The translations under genes were made by a program, and so were the position numbers. A stretch of 64,000 nt of DNA from Streptomyces sp. cf386 (GTDB lineage: Bacteria > Actinomycetota > Actinomycetes > Streptomycetales > Streptomycetaceae). Shown here piece by piece: positions 42,400 to 50,153 of the stretch. The DNA lies in the NCBI RefSeq assembly GCF_900103585.1, contig NZ_FNHV01000018.1:1-64000 (forward strand), in the 5' to 3' direction. The notes under the pieces are model-generated. The model was given only the letters and a program-made list of their open reading frames with translations, was not told where the DNA came from and made no database searches. The stretch's first letter is position 1, and the number at the start of each line of letters is the position of its first letter.

Positions 42400-43101
42400 C
42401 ACGTTGAGGGTCTGCCCGGTCAGGAAGCCGCTGCCCTCGTCGACCACGTACAGCAGGGTCGACACCAGGTCGGACGGCTCCTGGGTCCTGCGCACGGCCT
42501 GCCGGTCACGGACGTGCGCGAAGCCGCCGTCCGCGCCCACCGTGCGCTCGGCGGTGGCGGTGCGGACCATGCTGGGCGCGATCGCGTTCACGGTGATGTC
42601 GTACGGCGCGAGGGCGGCGGCGAGCGAGCGGGTGAAGCCGATCAGGCCCATCTTCGAGGCGACGTACGGGACCATCGTGGGCGGTGCGGTGAGCACGGCC
42701 GCCGAGGCGATGTTGACGATCCGGCCCCACCCGGCCGCCTTCAGATACGGCAGCGCGGCCTTGGCCACCAGGAACGGTGCCTCCAGGTTGACGCGCATGA
42801 TGCGGCGCCACTCCTCGACCGACGTGTCCTCGAAGGGCTTCGCCGGGTAGACGCCCGCGTTGTTGACGACGACGTGCAGAGTGCCGAACCGGTCGATGAC
42901 GCGCTCCAGTTGCCGGCACACCTGGCTCTCGTCGGTGACGTCTGCGGTCAACTCCATGTAGTCGAGGATCTTTCCGGCGGTCTGCGGCTGTGGCGCGAGG
43001 TCGAGGCCGGCGACCCGGTAGCCGCGCCCGGCGAGCGCGACGGCGAACTCCTGTCCGAGGCCCTGTGCCGCTCCGGTCACCAGGGCGGTACGCGTCTCCA
43101 T
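42376..43101 (-). CDS. short-chain dehydrogenase/reductase
   Basis: This 241-residue classical SDR has the cofactor motif TGAAQGLG near residue 8, NNAG near 84, catalytic Ser in NIASAAVLT and Tyr/Lys in YVASK. The aspartate near residue 34 (GLDLAP) suggests NAD specificity. It is divergent from the sugar ABC importer permease. Neighbouring ABC-importer and IclR genes suggest a role in catabolism of a sugar or polyol, but the substrate cannot be inferred. Its end overlaps the MerR gene by 24 bp. Confidence 0.9.
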   Translation of the reverse strand: METRTALVTGAAQGLGQEFAVALAGRGYRVAGLDLAPQPQTAGKILDYMELTADVTDESQVCRQLERVIDRFGTLHVVVNNAGVYPAKPFEDTSVEEWRRIMRVNLEAPFLVAKAALPYLKAAGWGRIVNIASAAVLTAPPTMVPYVASKMGLIGFTRSLAAALAPYDITVNAIAPSMVRTATAERTVGADGGFAHVRDRQAVRRTQEPSDLVSTLLYVVDEGSGFLTGQTLNVSGGSAFL

Positions 43102-43254
43102 GGGGCGAGTGTGATGACCCGTCAGCCGCTGGGCAAGGGCGCATTCCACTCGCTGAAACGCCTGTGTTGCCGCCCGGCCCCGCGGGGCCGACGCTGCGGG
43201 TCGACACCCCCGGCGCCGCACCGGCGCAGGCCGTACGTACGGGAGCCGTGCCCG

Positions 43255-44274
43255 ATGACCGAGACCGAGCGTGCCGTGGACGACGCCTCGCGCACCCCCG
43301 AGAAGGGCAGGACCCGGCGGTCGATGCCGCGTCGGCTGGTGCGGGACGAGCTCGGGGTGCTGCTCGTGCTGGGGCTGCTGATCGCCACGATCGGGATTCC
43401 GTACCCGGACTTCCTCGACACCGACAACCTGCTGTCCACCGCGCACAACTCGGTCTACATCTCCCTGATGGCGTGCGGCATGGTGTTCGCGCTGGCCATG
43501 CGCGAGGTCGACCTGTCGGTGGGCGGCACCTACGCGATGTGCCTGGTCGTCGGGGCCCTGCTGGTGCGCGAGGGCATGCCGCCCTGGCCGGCGGTGCCGG
43601 TGGTGCTGCTCACGGGCATCGTGCTGGGCGTCTTCAACGCGCTGGTGACGACGCTGCTGGCGCTGCCGTCGTTCATCGTCACGCTGGGCACGCTGATGCT
43701 GTACCGGGGTGTCGGGCTGGCGCTCGCCGACGGCAAGCAGATCACGGATCTGCCGCTGGACGACTCGTTCTTCACGTTCGCGGGCGGGGATCCAGGCGGG
43801 GTCCCGTTCGCGCTGTGGGTCCTGCTCACGGTCGTCGCCGTGTTGGCCGTGGTGCTGGCCCGCACCCGGTTCGGGGCGCGGGTGCGGGCGATCGGGTCCA
43901 ACCCCGACGCCGCCGCGTTCAGCGGCATCCCGGTCGTCCGCACCCGGATCCAGGCCCTGGCGCTGTCCGGGTTCACCACGGCCTGCGCCGCCACGCTCGC
44001 GCTGGCCTTCTACGGCGCCGGTGACCCGACACTGGGCCAGGGCTACGAGTTGCAGGCCATCGCCGCCTGCATCATCGGCGGCACCCCACTGGCCGGCGGA
44101 CGTGGCTCGGTGGTCGGTGCGGTGGCCGGGGCGATGATCCTGTCGGTCGTGGCCGCCGGGCTGGTGTTCTTCGAAGTCCCCATCAACTGGACGTCGTTCG
44201 CGACCGGCGGGGTGATCCTCCTCGCGGTCGCGGCGGACAGCGCGCTGCGCCGGACCGGACGCCGCCGTGAATGA
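43255..44274 (+). CDS. sugar ABC importer permease (ribose/rhizopine type)
   Basis: This 339-residue permease of the RbsC group begins MTETERAVDDASRTP and has about 8-10 hydrophobic segments including ELGVLLVLGLLIATIGI, VYISLMACGMVFALAMREVDLSVGG and AIAACIIGGTPLAGGRGSVVGAV, the latter being the cytoplasmic loop motif of this class. GGGAG lies upstream. It is followed by three head-to-tail 21 bp repeats and then the binding protein. Together with the next two genes it forms one importer. Confidence 0.92.
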   Translation: MTETERAVDDASRTPEKGRTRRSMPRRLVRDELGVLLVLGLLIATIGIPYPDFLDTDNLLSTAHNSVYISLMACGMVFALAMREVDLSVGGTYAMCLVVGALLVREGMPPWPAVPVVLLTGIVLGVFNALVTTLLALPSFIVTLGTLMLYRGVGLALADGKQITDLPLDDSFFTFAGGDPGGVPFALWVLLTVVAVLAVVLARTRFGARVRAIGSNPDAAAFSGIPVVRTRIQALALSGFTTACAATLALAFYGAGDPTLGQGYELQAIAACIIGGTPLAGGRGSVVGAVAGAMILSVVAAGLVFFEVPINWTSFATGGVILLAVAADSALRRTGRRRE

Positions 44275-44325
44275 GCGTTCTGTGCCGTGAAACAGCGTTC
44301 CTGCGCCGTGTATGAGCGTTCCTGT
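44264..44325 (+). repeat. three head-to-tail 21 bp repeats between permease and binding-protein genes
   Basis: Units of 20, 21 and 21 bp lie at 44264-44283, 44284-44304 and 44305-44325. Each begins GCCGTG and contains AGCGTTC. The first unit covers the permease stop codon. The spacing of two helical turns and the position before the binding-protein gene fit an operator array, perhaps for the IclR-type regulator of the cluster, but no target is known. Confidence 0.75.
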
Positions 44326-44381
44326 GAACCCCGTAGGCCGCCGCCGAACCGCCCCTGTGAGCCGCCCCCTTGGAGGACCTG

Positions 44382-45449
44382 ATGCACTCCCGATCCCGTA
44401 CGGTGGCCGCCGCACTCGGCGTCCTGGTCCTGCTGGGTGCCGCCGGGTGCGGCGAGAGCGACGGCGCCGGCGGCGAGGGCGGCAAGCTGGAGATGGGCAT
44501 CGCGGTGGCCAACATCTCGCTGAACTTCGCCCACGAGATGGTGCTCGGCGCCGAGAGCGCCGCGTCGCACGCCAAGAACGTCGACTTCCAGGCGGTCGGC
44601 CCGCCCAACACCGACGGACCTGCCGAGGTGCAGCTCTTCCAGAACCTCACCACCACCGCCAAGGACGGCATCGTCCTGGAGAACCTCGACCCGCCGATCT
44701 TCACCCGCCCCGCCGCCCGGGCCGTGGACAAGGGCATCCCGATCGTCGCCCTGGACACCTCCCCCACCGACGGCAGCAAGGTGAACTTCTATGTCGGCAA
44801 CGACAATTACGCGCTGGGCGAGCTGATGGCCAAGGAGGCGTTGGAGCGGCTGGGCGACGACCCGAAGGGCGAGGTCGCCATCGGCGTGCCCAACCCGGGG
44901 ACGCCTGTGCTGGACAGCCGGGCGCAGGGCATCGCCGACACCTTCAAGAAGGAGGCCCCGAAGGTGAAGATCGTCGGCCCCTTCCAGACGTACAGCGATC
45001 CCGGCCAGAACTACAGCTCCTGGTCCTCGCAGGTCAACGCGCACCCGAACGCGCTCGCCTTCCTCGGCGTCGGCGACGCCGACAGCTACAACCTCGCCAA
45101 GATCAAGAAACAGAAGAACGGCACGTGGCTGACGGCCGGCTTCGACGTCGACCCGAAGACCCTCGACGCGGTCAAGGACGGCTCCAACTTCGTCGCCATC
45201 GACCCGCAGCACTTCCTCAAGGGCTACCTCTCCACGGCGATCCTGATCGAGTCGGTGCGCGACAACGACGGCAAGCTGCCCGACGGCTGGTTCCTGTCCC
45301 CCGGCGGGGTCGTCGACTCCTCCAACATCGACGAGATCATCACCCGGCAGAAGTCCCCGGAGGCGGCGTACGACTGGTACAAGCCGACCATCGACAAGCT
45401 GCTCGGCGACCAGGAGAGGAACATGCGCCCCTTGAAGGACGCACGCTGA
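44382..45449 (+). CDS. sugar-binding lipoprotein of ABC importer
   Basis: This 355-residue periplasmic-type binding protein (LacI-fold, RbsB-like) has a lipoprotein signal: basic start, hydrophobic stretch and lipobox GAAGC with Cys near residue 23. The mature sequence begins with EMGIAVANISLNFAHEMVLG. GGAGG lies 6 nt before ATG 44382; an upstream in-frame TTG 12 bp earlier is less likely. It would capture a sugar or polyol outside the membrane. The gene is 1 bp from the ATPase gene. Confidence 0.9.
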   Translation: MHSRSRTVAAALGVLVLLGAAGCGESDGAGGEGGKLEMGIAVANISLNFAHEMVLGAESAASHAKNVDFQAVGPPNTDGPAEVQLFQNLTTTAKDGIVLENLDPPIFTRPAARAVDKGIPIVALDTSPTDGSKVNFYVGNDNYALGELMAKEALERLGDDPKGEVAIGVPNPGTPVLDSRAQGIADTFKKEAPKVKIVGPFQTYSDPGQNYSSWSSQVNAHPNALAFLGVGDADSYNLAKIKKQKNGTWLTAGFDVDPKTLDAVKDGSNFVAIDPQHFLKGYLSTAILIESVRDNDGKLPDGWFLSPGGVVDSSNIDEIITRQKSPEAAYDWYKPTIDKLLGDQERNMRPLKDAR

Positions 45450-45450
45450 G

Positions 45451-46926
45451 ATGACGTACGGCGACATCCTGGTGGCGCAGGGCCTGGTCAAGTCGTACGG
45501 CGGCGTCCGCGCCCTGGACGGGGCGGGGATACGGCTGCGGGGCGGCGAGGTGCACGCGCTGGTCGGCGAGAACGGTGCGGGCAAGTCGACGCTGGTGCGG
45601 ATCCTGTCGGGTGCGCTGACGGCGGACGAGGGGGTGGTGCGGTCGGCCGCGGACACCCGGATCGCCACCGTCTCCCAGGAGCTGAGCCTGTTCCCCGACC
45701 TCACCGTCCGGGAGAACCTCTTCCCGAACCGTCCCCCGCGCCGCCTCGGCCTGCTCGACCGGGGCGCGATGGACCGGGCGGCCCGACCGGTCCTGGCCGA
45801 GTTGGGGCTGGACGCGGATCTCGGCACGGAGGTCGGTGAACTCCCGCTCGCCGACCAGCAGTTGACCGAGATCGCGCGAGCCCTGCTCCGCACCCCGAGG
45901 CTCCTGATCCTCGACGAGCCGACGTCCGCTCTGCCGGCCGCCGCCGTCGACCGCCTCGAACGGGTCCTGCGCACCCTCACCGGGCGCGGTATCGCCGTCC
46001 TCTACGTCACCCACTTCCTGGAGGAGGTGATGCGCTTCGCGGAGCGGGTGACGGTGCTGCGCGACGGGCGGGTCGCGCTGCCCGGGGTGCGCCGGGCGGA
46101 GGTCGACGTGCCCGAGCTGGTGACGGCGATGCTGGGCGGCCGCCCGGAGCAGCCGGTGCGCCGGACGCGGGCCGTGGTGGACCTGCCGCCGCCGGTGGTG
46201 CTGTCCGGGGTGAGCGTGCCCGGCCGGTTGGCGGACGTGACGTTCACGGTGCGGTCGGGCGAGGTGGTGGGGGTCGCGGGGCTTCAAGGCGCCGGGCATC
46301 TCAACGCGTTGGAGGTGGTGTGCGGCCGTACGGCGATCTCGGCGGGCCGCGTGGACGTCGGCGGGCGCGGGCTGCCGCGCTCCCTGCGCGACGCGATCCG
46401 CGCGGGCGTCGCCTTCGTGCCGAGCGACCGCAAGCGGTACGGGCTGATGACGGACCGCACGGTGTGGGAGAACACGACGGCGGTGAGCTGGCTGGGGCTG
46501 GGGCGGGGTGGCTTCGCACCGTCGCGTGCCGAACTGGTGTGCAGGGCGACCGATCTGACGGAACGTCTGCGCTTGCGCGGCGGCCCGTACGACGTGGTGG
46601 CCCGGTTGTCCGGCGGCAACCAGCAGAAGGTCGTCTTCGCCAAGTGGCTGGCGACCGAGCCGAGGATCGTCGTGCTGGACGATCCGACCCGGGGTGTCGA
46701 CGTCGGCGTACGGGCCGAAATGCACCGCATCGTCGGCGAGTTGGCGGCGGGCGGGGCGGCGGTGCTGATCGCGTCCACGGATCTCGCCGAACTGACGGAG
46801 GTGTGCGACCGGGTGCTGGTGTTCGTGCGCGGCCGGATCACCGGGGAGGTGAGCGGGGGGCGGCTGACGGAGCGGGTGTTGGCGGTGGCGATGCAGCGGG
46901 GGGTGTCGAACCCGCCCTCAGGCTGA
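45451..46926 (+). CDS. sugar ABC importer ATP-binding protein (two ABC domains)
   Basis: This 491-residue double ATPase of the RbsA/AraG type has first-domain Walker A GENGAGKST, Walker B LLILDEPTSAL and degenerate signature LPLADQQLTEIARA, as is normal in this group. The second domain has a degenerate Walker A (GLQGAGHLN), as in RbsA, but an intact signature RLSGGNQQKVVFAKWL and Walker B VVLDDPTRGVDVG. It starts 1 bp after the binding-protein stop. Its end overlaps a short direct-repeat run before the convergent IclR gene. Confidence 0.93.
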   Translation: MTYGDILVAQGLVKSYGGVRALDGAGIRLRGGEVHALVGENGAGKSTLVRILSGALTADEGVVRSAADTRIATVSQELSLFPDLTVRENLFPNRPPRRLGLLDRGAMDRAARPVLAELGLDADLGTEVGELPLADQQLTEIARALLRTPRLLILDEPTSALPAAAVDRLERVLRTLTGRGIAVLYVTHFLEEVMRFAERVTVLRDGRVALPGVRRAEVDVPELVTAMLGGRPEQPVRRTRAVVDLPPPVVLSGVSVPGRLADVTFTVRSGEVVGVAGLQGAGHLNALEVVCGRTAISAGRVDVGGRGLPRSLRDAIRAGVAFVPSDRKRYGLMTDRTVWENTTAVSWLGLGRGGFAPSRAELVCRATDLTERLRLRGGPYDVVARLSGGNQQKVVFAKWLATEPRIVVLDDPTRGVDVGVRAEMHRIVGELAAGGAAVLIASTDLAELTEVCDRVLVFVRGRITGEVSGGRLTERVLAVAMQRGVSNPPSG

Positions 46927-46965
46927 CCCACCCTCAGCTGACCCACCTTCAGGCTGAACCAGCCC
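46918..46965 (+). repeat. short tandem repeat after the ABC ATPase gene
   Basis: Three imperfect tandem copies of a 15-17 bp unit (CTCAGGCTGACCCACC, CTCAGCTGACCCACC, TTCAGGCTGAACCAGCC) begin inside the last codons of the ATPase gene and fill the gap to the convergent IclR gene. It may be slippage-derived. Confidence 0.55.
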
Positions 46966-47712
46966 TCACGCCGACAGCGTCCGCGTCAGTGCCCGTGCTG
47001 CCGCGCACACCCGGGCGCCCAGGCGGTCCACGTCGAGGCGTCGGGTGCCGCCGGTGACGGAGATCGCGGCGACCGGGCGGGATTGGGGGCCGTGTGCGTA
47101 GACGGGCGCGGCGACGGCTGAGACGCCGACCTCGGCCTCCTCCAGGTTGACGCCGTAGCCGCGGGCCCGGGTCAGGGCGAGGTCGCGGGCGAGCTGGCCG
47201 GGCAGGACGAGGGTGCGCGGGGTGAGGCGGGGCAGCGTGCGGTGCGGTGGGCGCGGGTTCTGGGTGAGCGCGAGGAACACCTTGCCGGTGGCGGTGCAGT
47301 GGGCGGGCAGGCGGCCCCCCGTGTGGGAGACGATCGGGGTGGCGCGGCGACCGGTGACCTTCTCCAGGAACAGGGTGTCGGTGCCGTCCGGGACGGCCAG
47401 GTGCACGTTCTCCTGCGTGGCGTCGTGCAGATCGCCCAGATACGGCAGCGCGGCGTCACACAGTTCGCGCACGGACGGCGCCGACTGGCCGAGGACGAAG
47501 AGGCCCAGCCCGATGCGATAGGCACCCTCGGGCGTGCGCTCGACCAGGCCGAGCCGGACCAACTCGCCGATGAGCCGGTGCGCGGTGGGTTTGGGCAGTC
47601 CGGTGCGCAGGGCGAGTTCGGCAAGGGTCAGGGCGGTATCGCAGTCACCACAGGCACGCAGCAGCGCCGCGCCGCGCGCGAGCACCGACTTGGGCAGCGG
47701 GCCGTCCGTCAT
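46966..47712 (-). CDS. IclR family transcriptional regulator
   Basis: This 248-residue regulator has an N-terminal winged helix (TLAELALRTGLPKPTAHRLIGELVRLGLVERTP) and the C-terminal IclR effector domain (HCTATGKVFLAL, VNLEEAEVGVSAVAAPV). It is convergent with the ABC importer and so a plausible regulator of it and the SDR gene. IclR proteins usually respond to a catabolic intermediate. ATG at 47712 is the family-type start. A 21 bp tandem array begins 120 bp upstream of its start. Confidence 0.92.
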   Translation of the reverse strand: MTDGPLPKSVLARGAALLRACGDCDTALTLAELALRTGLPKPTAHRLIGELVRLGLVERTPEGAYRIGLGLFVLGQSAPSVRELCDAALPYLGDLHDATQENVHLAVPDGTDTLFLEKVTGRRATPIVSHTGGRLPAHCTATGKVFLALTQNPRPPHRTLPRLTPRTLVLPGQLARDLALTRARGYGVNLEEAEVGVSAVAAPVYAHGPQSRPVAAISVTGGTRRLDVDRLGARVCAAARALTRTLSA

Positions 47713-47831
47713 GGACCGATGGTGGGGGCTGGTGGGTGCGGTGACAAGGTGCGGGTCGCTGTGAGTCGGCGGCGTGGGGGTGTGGGTGGCTTTGGCGGCT
47801 GGGGTGAGTTGGACTCGCGGGCGCGGAGGTT

Positions 47832-48419
47832 GGCGTGGCGGGCGCCGGAGGTGGTGTCGCTGGCGCCGGAGGTGGTGTCGCTGGCACAGGGACCGCCGTT
47901 GCGGGCACGGGGGTCGGCTTCACGAACGCGCGGACGACCGTCACAGGTGTGGGGACGACCGTCGCGGGCACGCGGGTCGGCTTCACGGACACGCGGACAA
48001 CCGTCACAGGCGCCGGGACGACCGTCACAGGCACGGCAACCTCCGTCGCAGGCACGGGAGTCGGCTTCACGAACGCGCGGACAACCGTCACGGGCGCGGG
48101 GGTTCGGTGCAGGGCACCGCGCGAGTCGGCGTCGCAGACGCGGGGGTCGTTGTCACGGACACGTGGGTCGGCGCCACGGACGTACAGGCCGGCGTCACAG
48201 CGATGTGAGTCAGTCTCACGAACGCGGCGGTCGGCGCCACAGCCGCGAGCATCGGTGTCACGAACGCGCGGGTCGGCGCCACAGACACAGGGGCCGGCGC
48301 CACAGAAGTACGCGTCGGGGCCTCAGACACAAGAGCCGGCGCCAGAAGTGCGCGTCAGCGCCGCAGACACGGGGCCGGCGCCACAGGCACGCGCTTCGTC
48401 ACCCCAGACACCCGAGTCC
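47832..48419. repeat. array of about 28 copies of a 21 bp unit
   Basis: Between the IclR and decarboxylase genes I parsed about 588 bp of nearly uninterrupted 21 bp units. Typical units begin GGCGTCAC or ACCGTCAC, have ACG or GAC in the middle and end GGGTC or GGGACG. Only three units deviate in length (23 bp at 48105-48127, 19 bp at 48338, 20 bp at 48357). The unit identity is about 60-75% between neighbours and higher between certain alternating pairs (47916-47936 and 48063-48083 are identical in 20 of 21 bases). On either strand the frame yields heptapeptide repeats (V-A-P-T-x-x-x like), but there is no signal, ribosome site or uninterrupted long frame. The last units run into the stop codon of the next gene. 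Confidence 0.9.
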
Positions 48420-48423
48420 TCCG

Positions 48424-50052
48424 TCACGAGCGCAGCGGCACATCGACGAGGAGCGGGCGGGTCAACGCCCCCGCGTGGGCGACCAGTTCGCGTAAGTGGG
48501 TGGCGCTCTCCGCTCGGGTCGCGTCGACGCCGAAGAAGCCCGCGGCCTGGGCGAAGTCCAGGGGGCCCAGTTCCGTGCCGGGGCAGATGCCCTGCCCGCC
48601 CATCGCGTCGTAGGTGTCCTGGAGGGTGCGGTAGGCGCCGTTGTTCATCACCACGTACAGGACCGGCGCGGCCTGGCGGGCGGCGCTCCACAACCCCTGC
48701 AGGCCGAACATCGTGCAACCGTCGCCCAGGACCGCGACCACCGGCCGCCCGGGTTCGGCGAGCGCGCGGCCGACGGCGGCGCCGATGCCCCAGCCGAGGC
48801 CGCCGCCGACCGTGTGGGTGTAGCTGCCGGGGCGGTCCAGGCGGACGAGACGGCGTAGCAGCAGGCCGACGGTGATGGCCTCTTCGACGACCACGGCGTC
48901 GGGCGGCAGCCCACGGGCCACGGCGTGGGCGGCGGCCCAGGGGGCGAGCGGGGCCTTGGAGTACGCGGCGCGGGCCGCGGACTCGGCGCGGTCGCGGTCG
49001 GCGGCGTGCCGTTCGCCCGCGCGCAGGATGCGGGCCTTGGCGGTGTGGTCGGTGACGCGGTCGCGGAGCAGTGCGGCGAGACGGTGCAGGGAGGGCGCGA
49101 GGGCGCCGACGAGTCCGGTGTCGACGGGGAAGTTGCGGCCGATCTCGTCCGGGTCGGAGTCGAGTTGTACGACGGTGAGGCCGGGCGGCAGCGCGGGGCC
49201 GGGGGTGTAGTGGTGCGGGGTGAAGGCGTGCGCGCCGGCGATCAGCACGGTGTCGTGGGCGGCGAGCGCGGTGCGGATGGCGTCGTGGCGCGGGGCCAGC
49301 ATCCCGGCGTACAGGGGGTGCGTGGTCGGGAAGTTCAGGCAGTCGGCCATCGGTTGGAGGTGGACCGTCGCGCCGCATGCCTCCGCCGTGCGCACGAGCG
49401 CGCCGAGGGCGTCCTCGCGGCCCACGCCGTCGCCGGCGACGATCGCGGGGCGGGCGGCGTCGCCGAGCAGGAGGGCGGCGCGTTCGAGGCCCGGGGCCGG
49501 TCCCGGTGCGGGAGCGGGGGTGCGGGCCGGGACCTCGGTCTCGGTGGCCTCGCCGAGCAGGTCCATGGGGACGGAGAGGAACACCGGCCCGGCGGGCGGC
49601 CGTACGGCCAGCGCGAAGGCGCGGCGCAGGGCGAGTGGGAGGTCACGGGCGTGCTGGATGTCGTACGTCGCCTTCACCGCGGGGGCGGCCAGGGCGGTCA
49701 GGTCGCCGGAGAGCATCGGGTCCTGCTGGAGGTGCCGACGGTCCTGCTGGCCCGCCATGACCACGAGGGGGGTGCGGGAGCGGCGGGCGTTGAGCAGGCC
49801 GATCAGGCCATTGGCGAGGCCGGCCGCGATGTGCAGGCTCACGAACGCGGGGCGGCCGGTGCCGCGTGCGTAGCCGTCGGCCATGGAGACCACGGATCCC
49901 TCGTGGACGCCGAGGACGTACTCGGGGGCGTCCTCGGTCTCCGACAGCGCGGCCAGGAAGGGCAGTTCGGTGGTGCCGGGGTTGCCGAACACGCGGTCCA
50001 CGCCCTCGCCGCGCAGGATGTCCAGCAGGGCGAGGGCGGGGCGGGATCCCAT
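48424..50052 (-). CDS. thiamine-diphosphate-dependent decarboxylase, benzoylformate decarboxylase-like
   Basis: This 542-residue enzyme has the three-domain layout of the acetolactate-synthase superfamily. The catalytic Glu is in LGVHEGSVVSMADGYAR, the PYR-domain His is in SLHIAAGLANGL (as in benzoylformate decarboxylase), and the ThDP motif GDG-x25-NN is in LGDGCTMFGLQ through VVMNN. It would decarboxylate a 2-oxo acid; substrate is unknown. The gene's last codons and stop lie in the final 21 bp repeat units of the neighbouring array. No clear partner gene is adjacent. Confidence 0.9.
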   Translation of the reverse strand: MGSRPALALLDILRGEGVDRVFGNPGTTELPFLAALSETEDAPEYVLGVHEGSVVSMADGYARGTGRPAFVSLHIAAGLANGLIGLLNARRSRTPLVVMAGQQDRRHLQQDPMLSGDLTALAAPAVKATYDIQHARDLPLALRRAFALAVRPPAGPVFLSVPMDLLGEATETEVPARTPAPAPGPAPGLERAALLLGDAARPAIVAGDGVGREDALGALVRTAEACGATVHLQPMADCLNFPTTHPLYAGMLAPRHDAIRTALAAHDTVLIAGAHAFTPHHYTPGPALPPGLTVVQLDSDPDEIGRNFPVDTGLVGALAPSLHRLAALLRDRVTDHTAKARILRAGERHAADRDRAESAARAAYSKAPLAPWAAAHAVARGLPPDAVVVEEAITVGLLLRRLVRLDRPGSYTHTVGGGLGWGIGAAVGRALAEPGRPVVAVLGDGCTMFGLQGLWSAARQAAPVLYVVMNNGAYRTLQDTYDAMGGQGICPGTELGPLDFAQAAGFFGVDATRAESATHLRELVAHAGALTRPLLVDVPLRS

Positions 50053-50153
50053 GGGGGCTCCTCGTGGGGACGGGGACCGTGCGACGGGTGTTCCCGTCAG
50101 CGTCGGTGGCCCCGCCCCGCGAGGGCAAGAACCGCGTGTCGCTCAGCGATACG

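Noticed and set aside
44264..44325. Rho-independent terminator between permease and binding-protein genes
   Set aside because: The sequence is direct, not inverted, repeats and forms no convincing stem.
47645..48330. Proline/valine-rich heptapeptide proteins read on the minus strand of the 21 bp array
   Set aside because: The frames are interrupted by 19, 20 and 23 bp units, have no ribosome site or signal peptide, and run into the IclR gene.
47832..48419. CRISPR array
   Set aside because: Units are contiguous 21 bp with no unique spacers, variable in sequence, and no cas genes are nearby.
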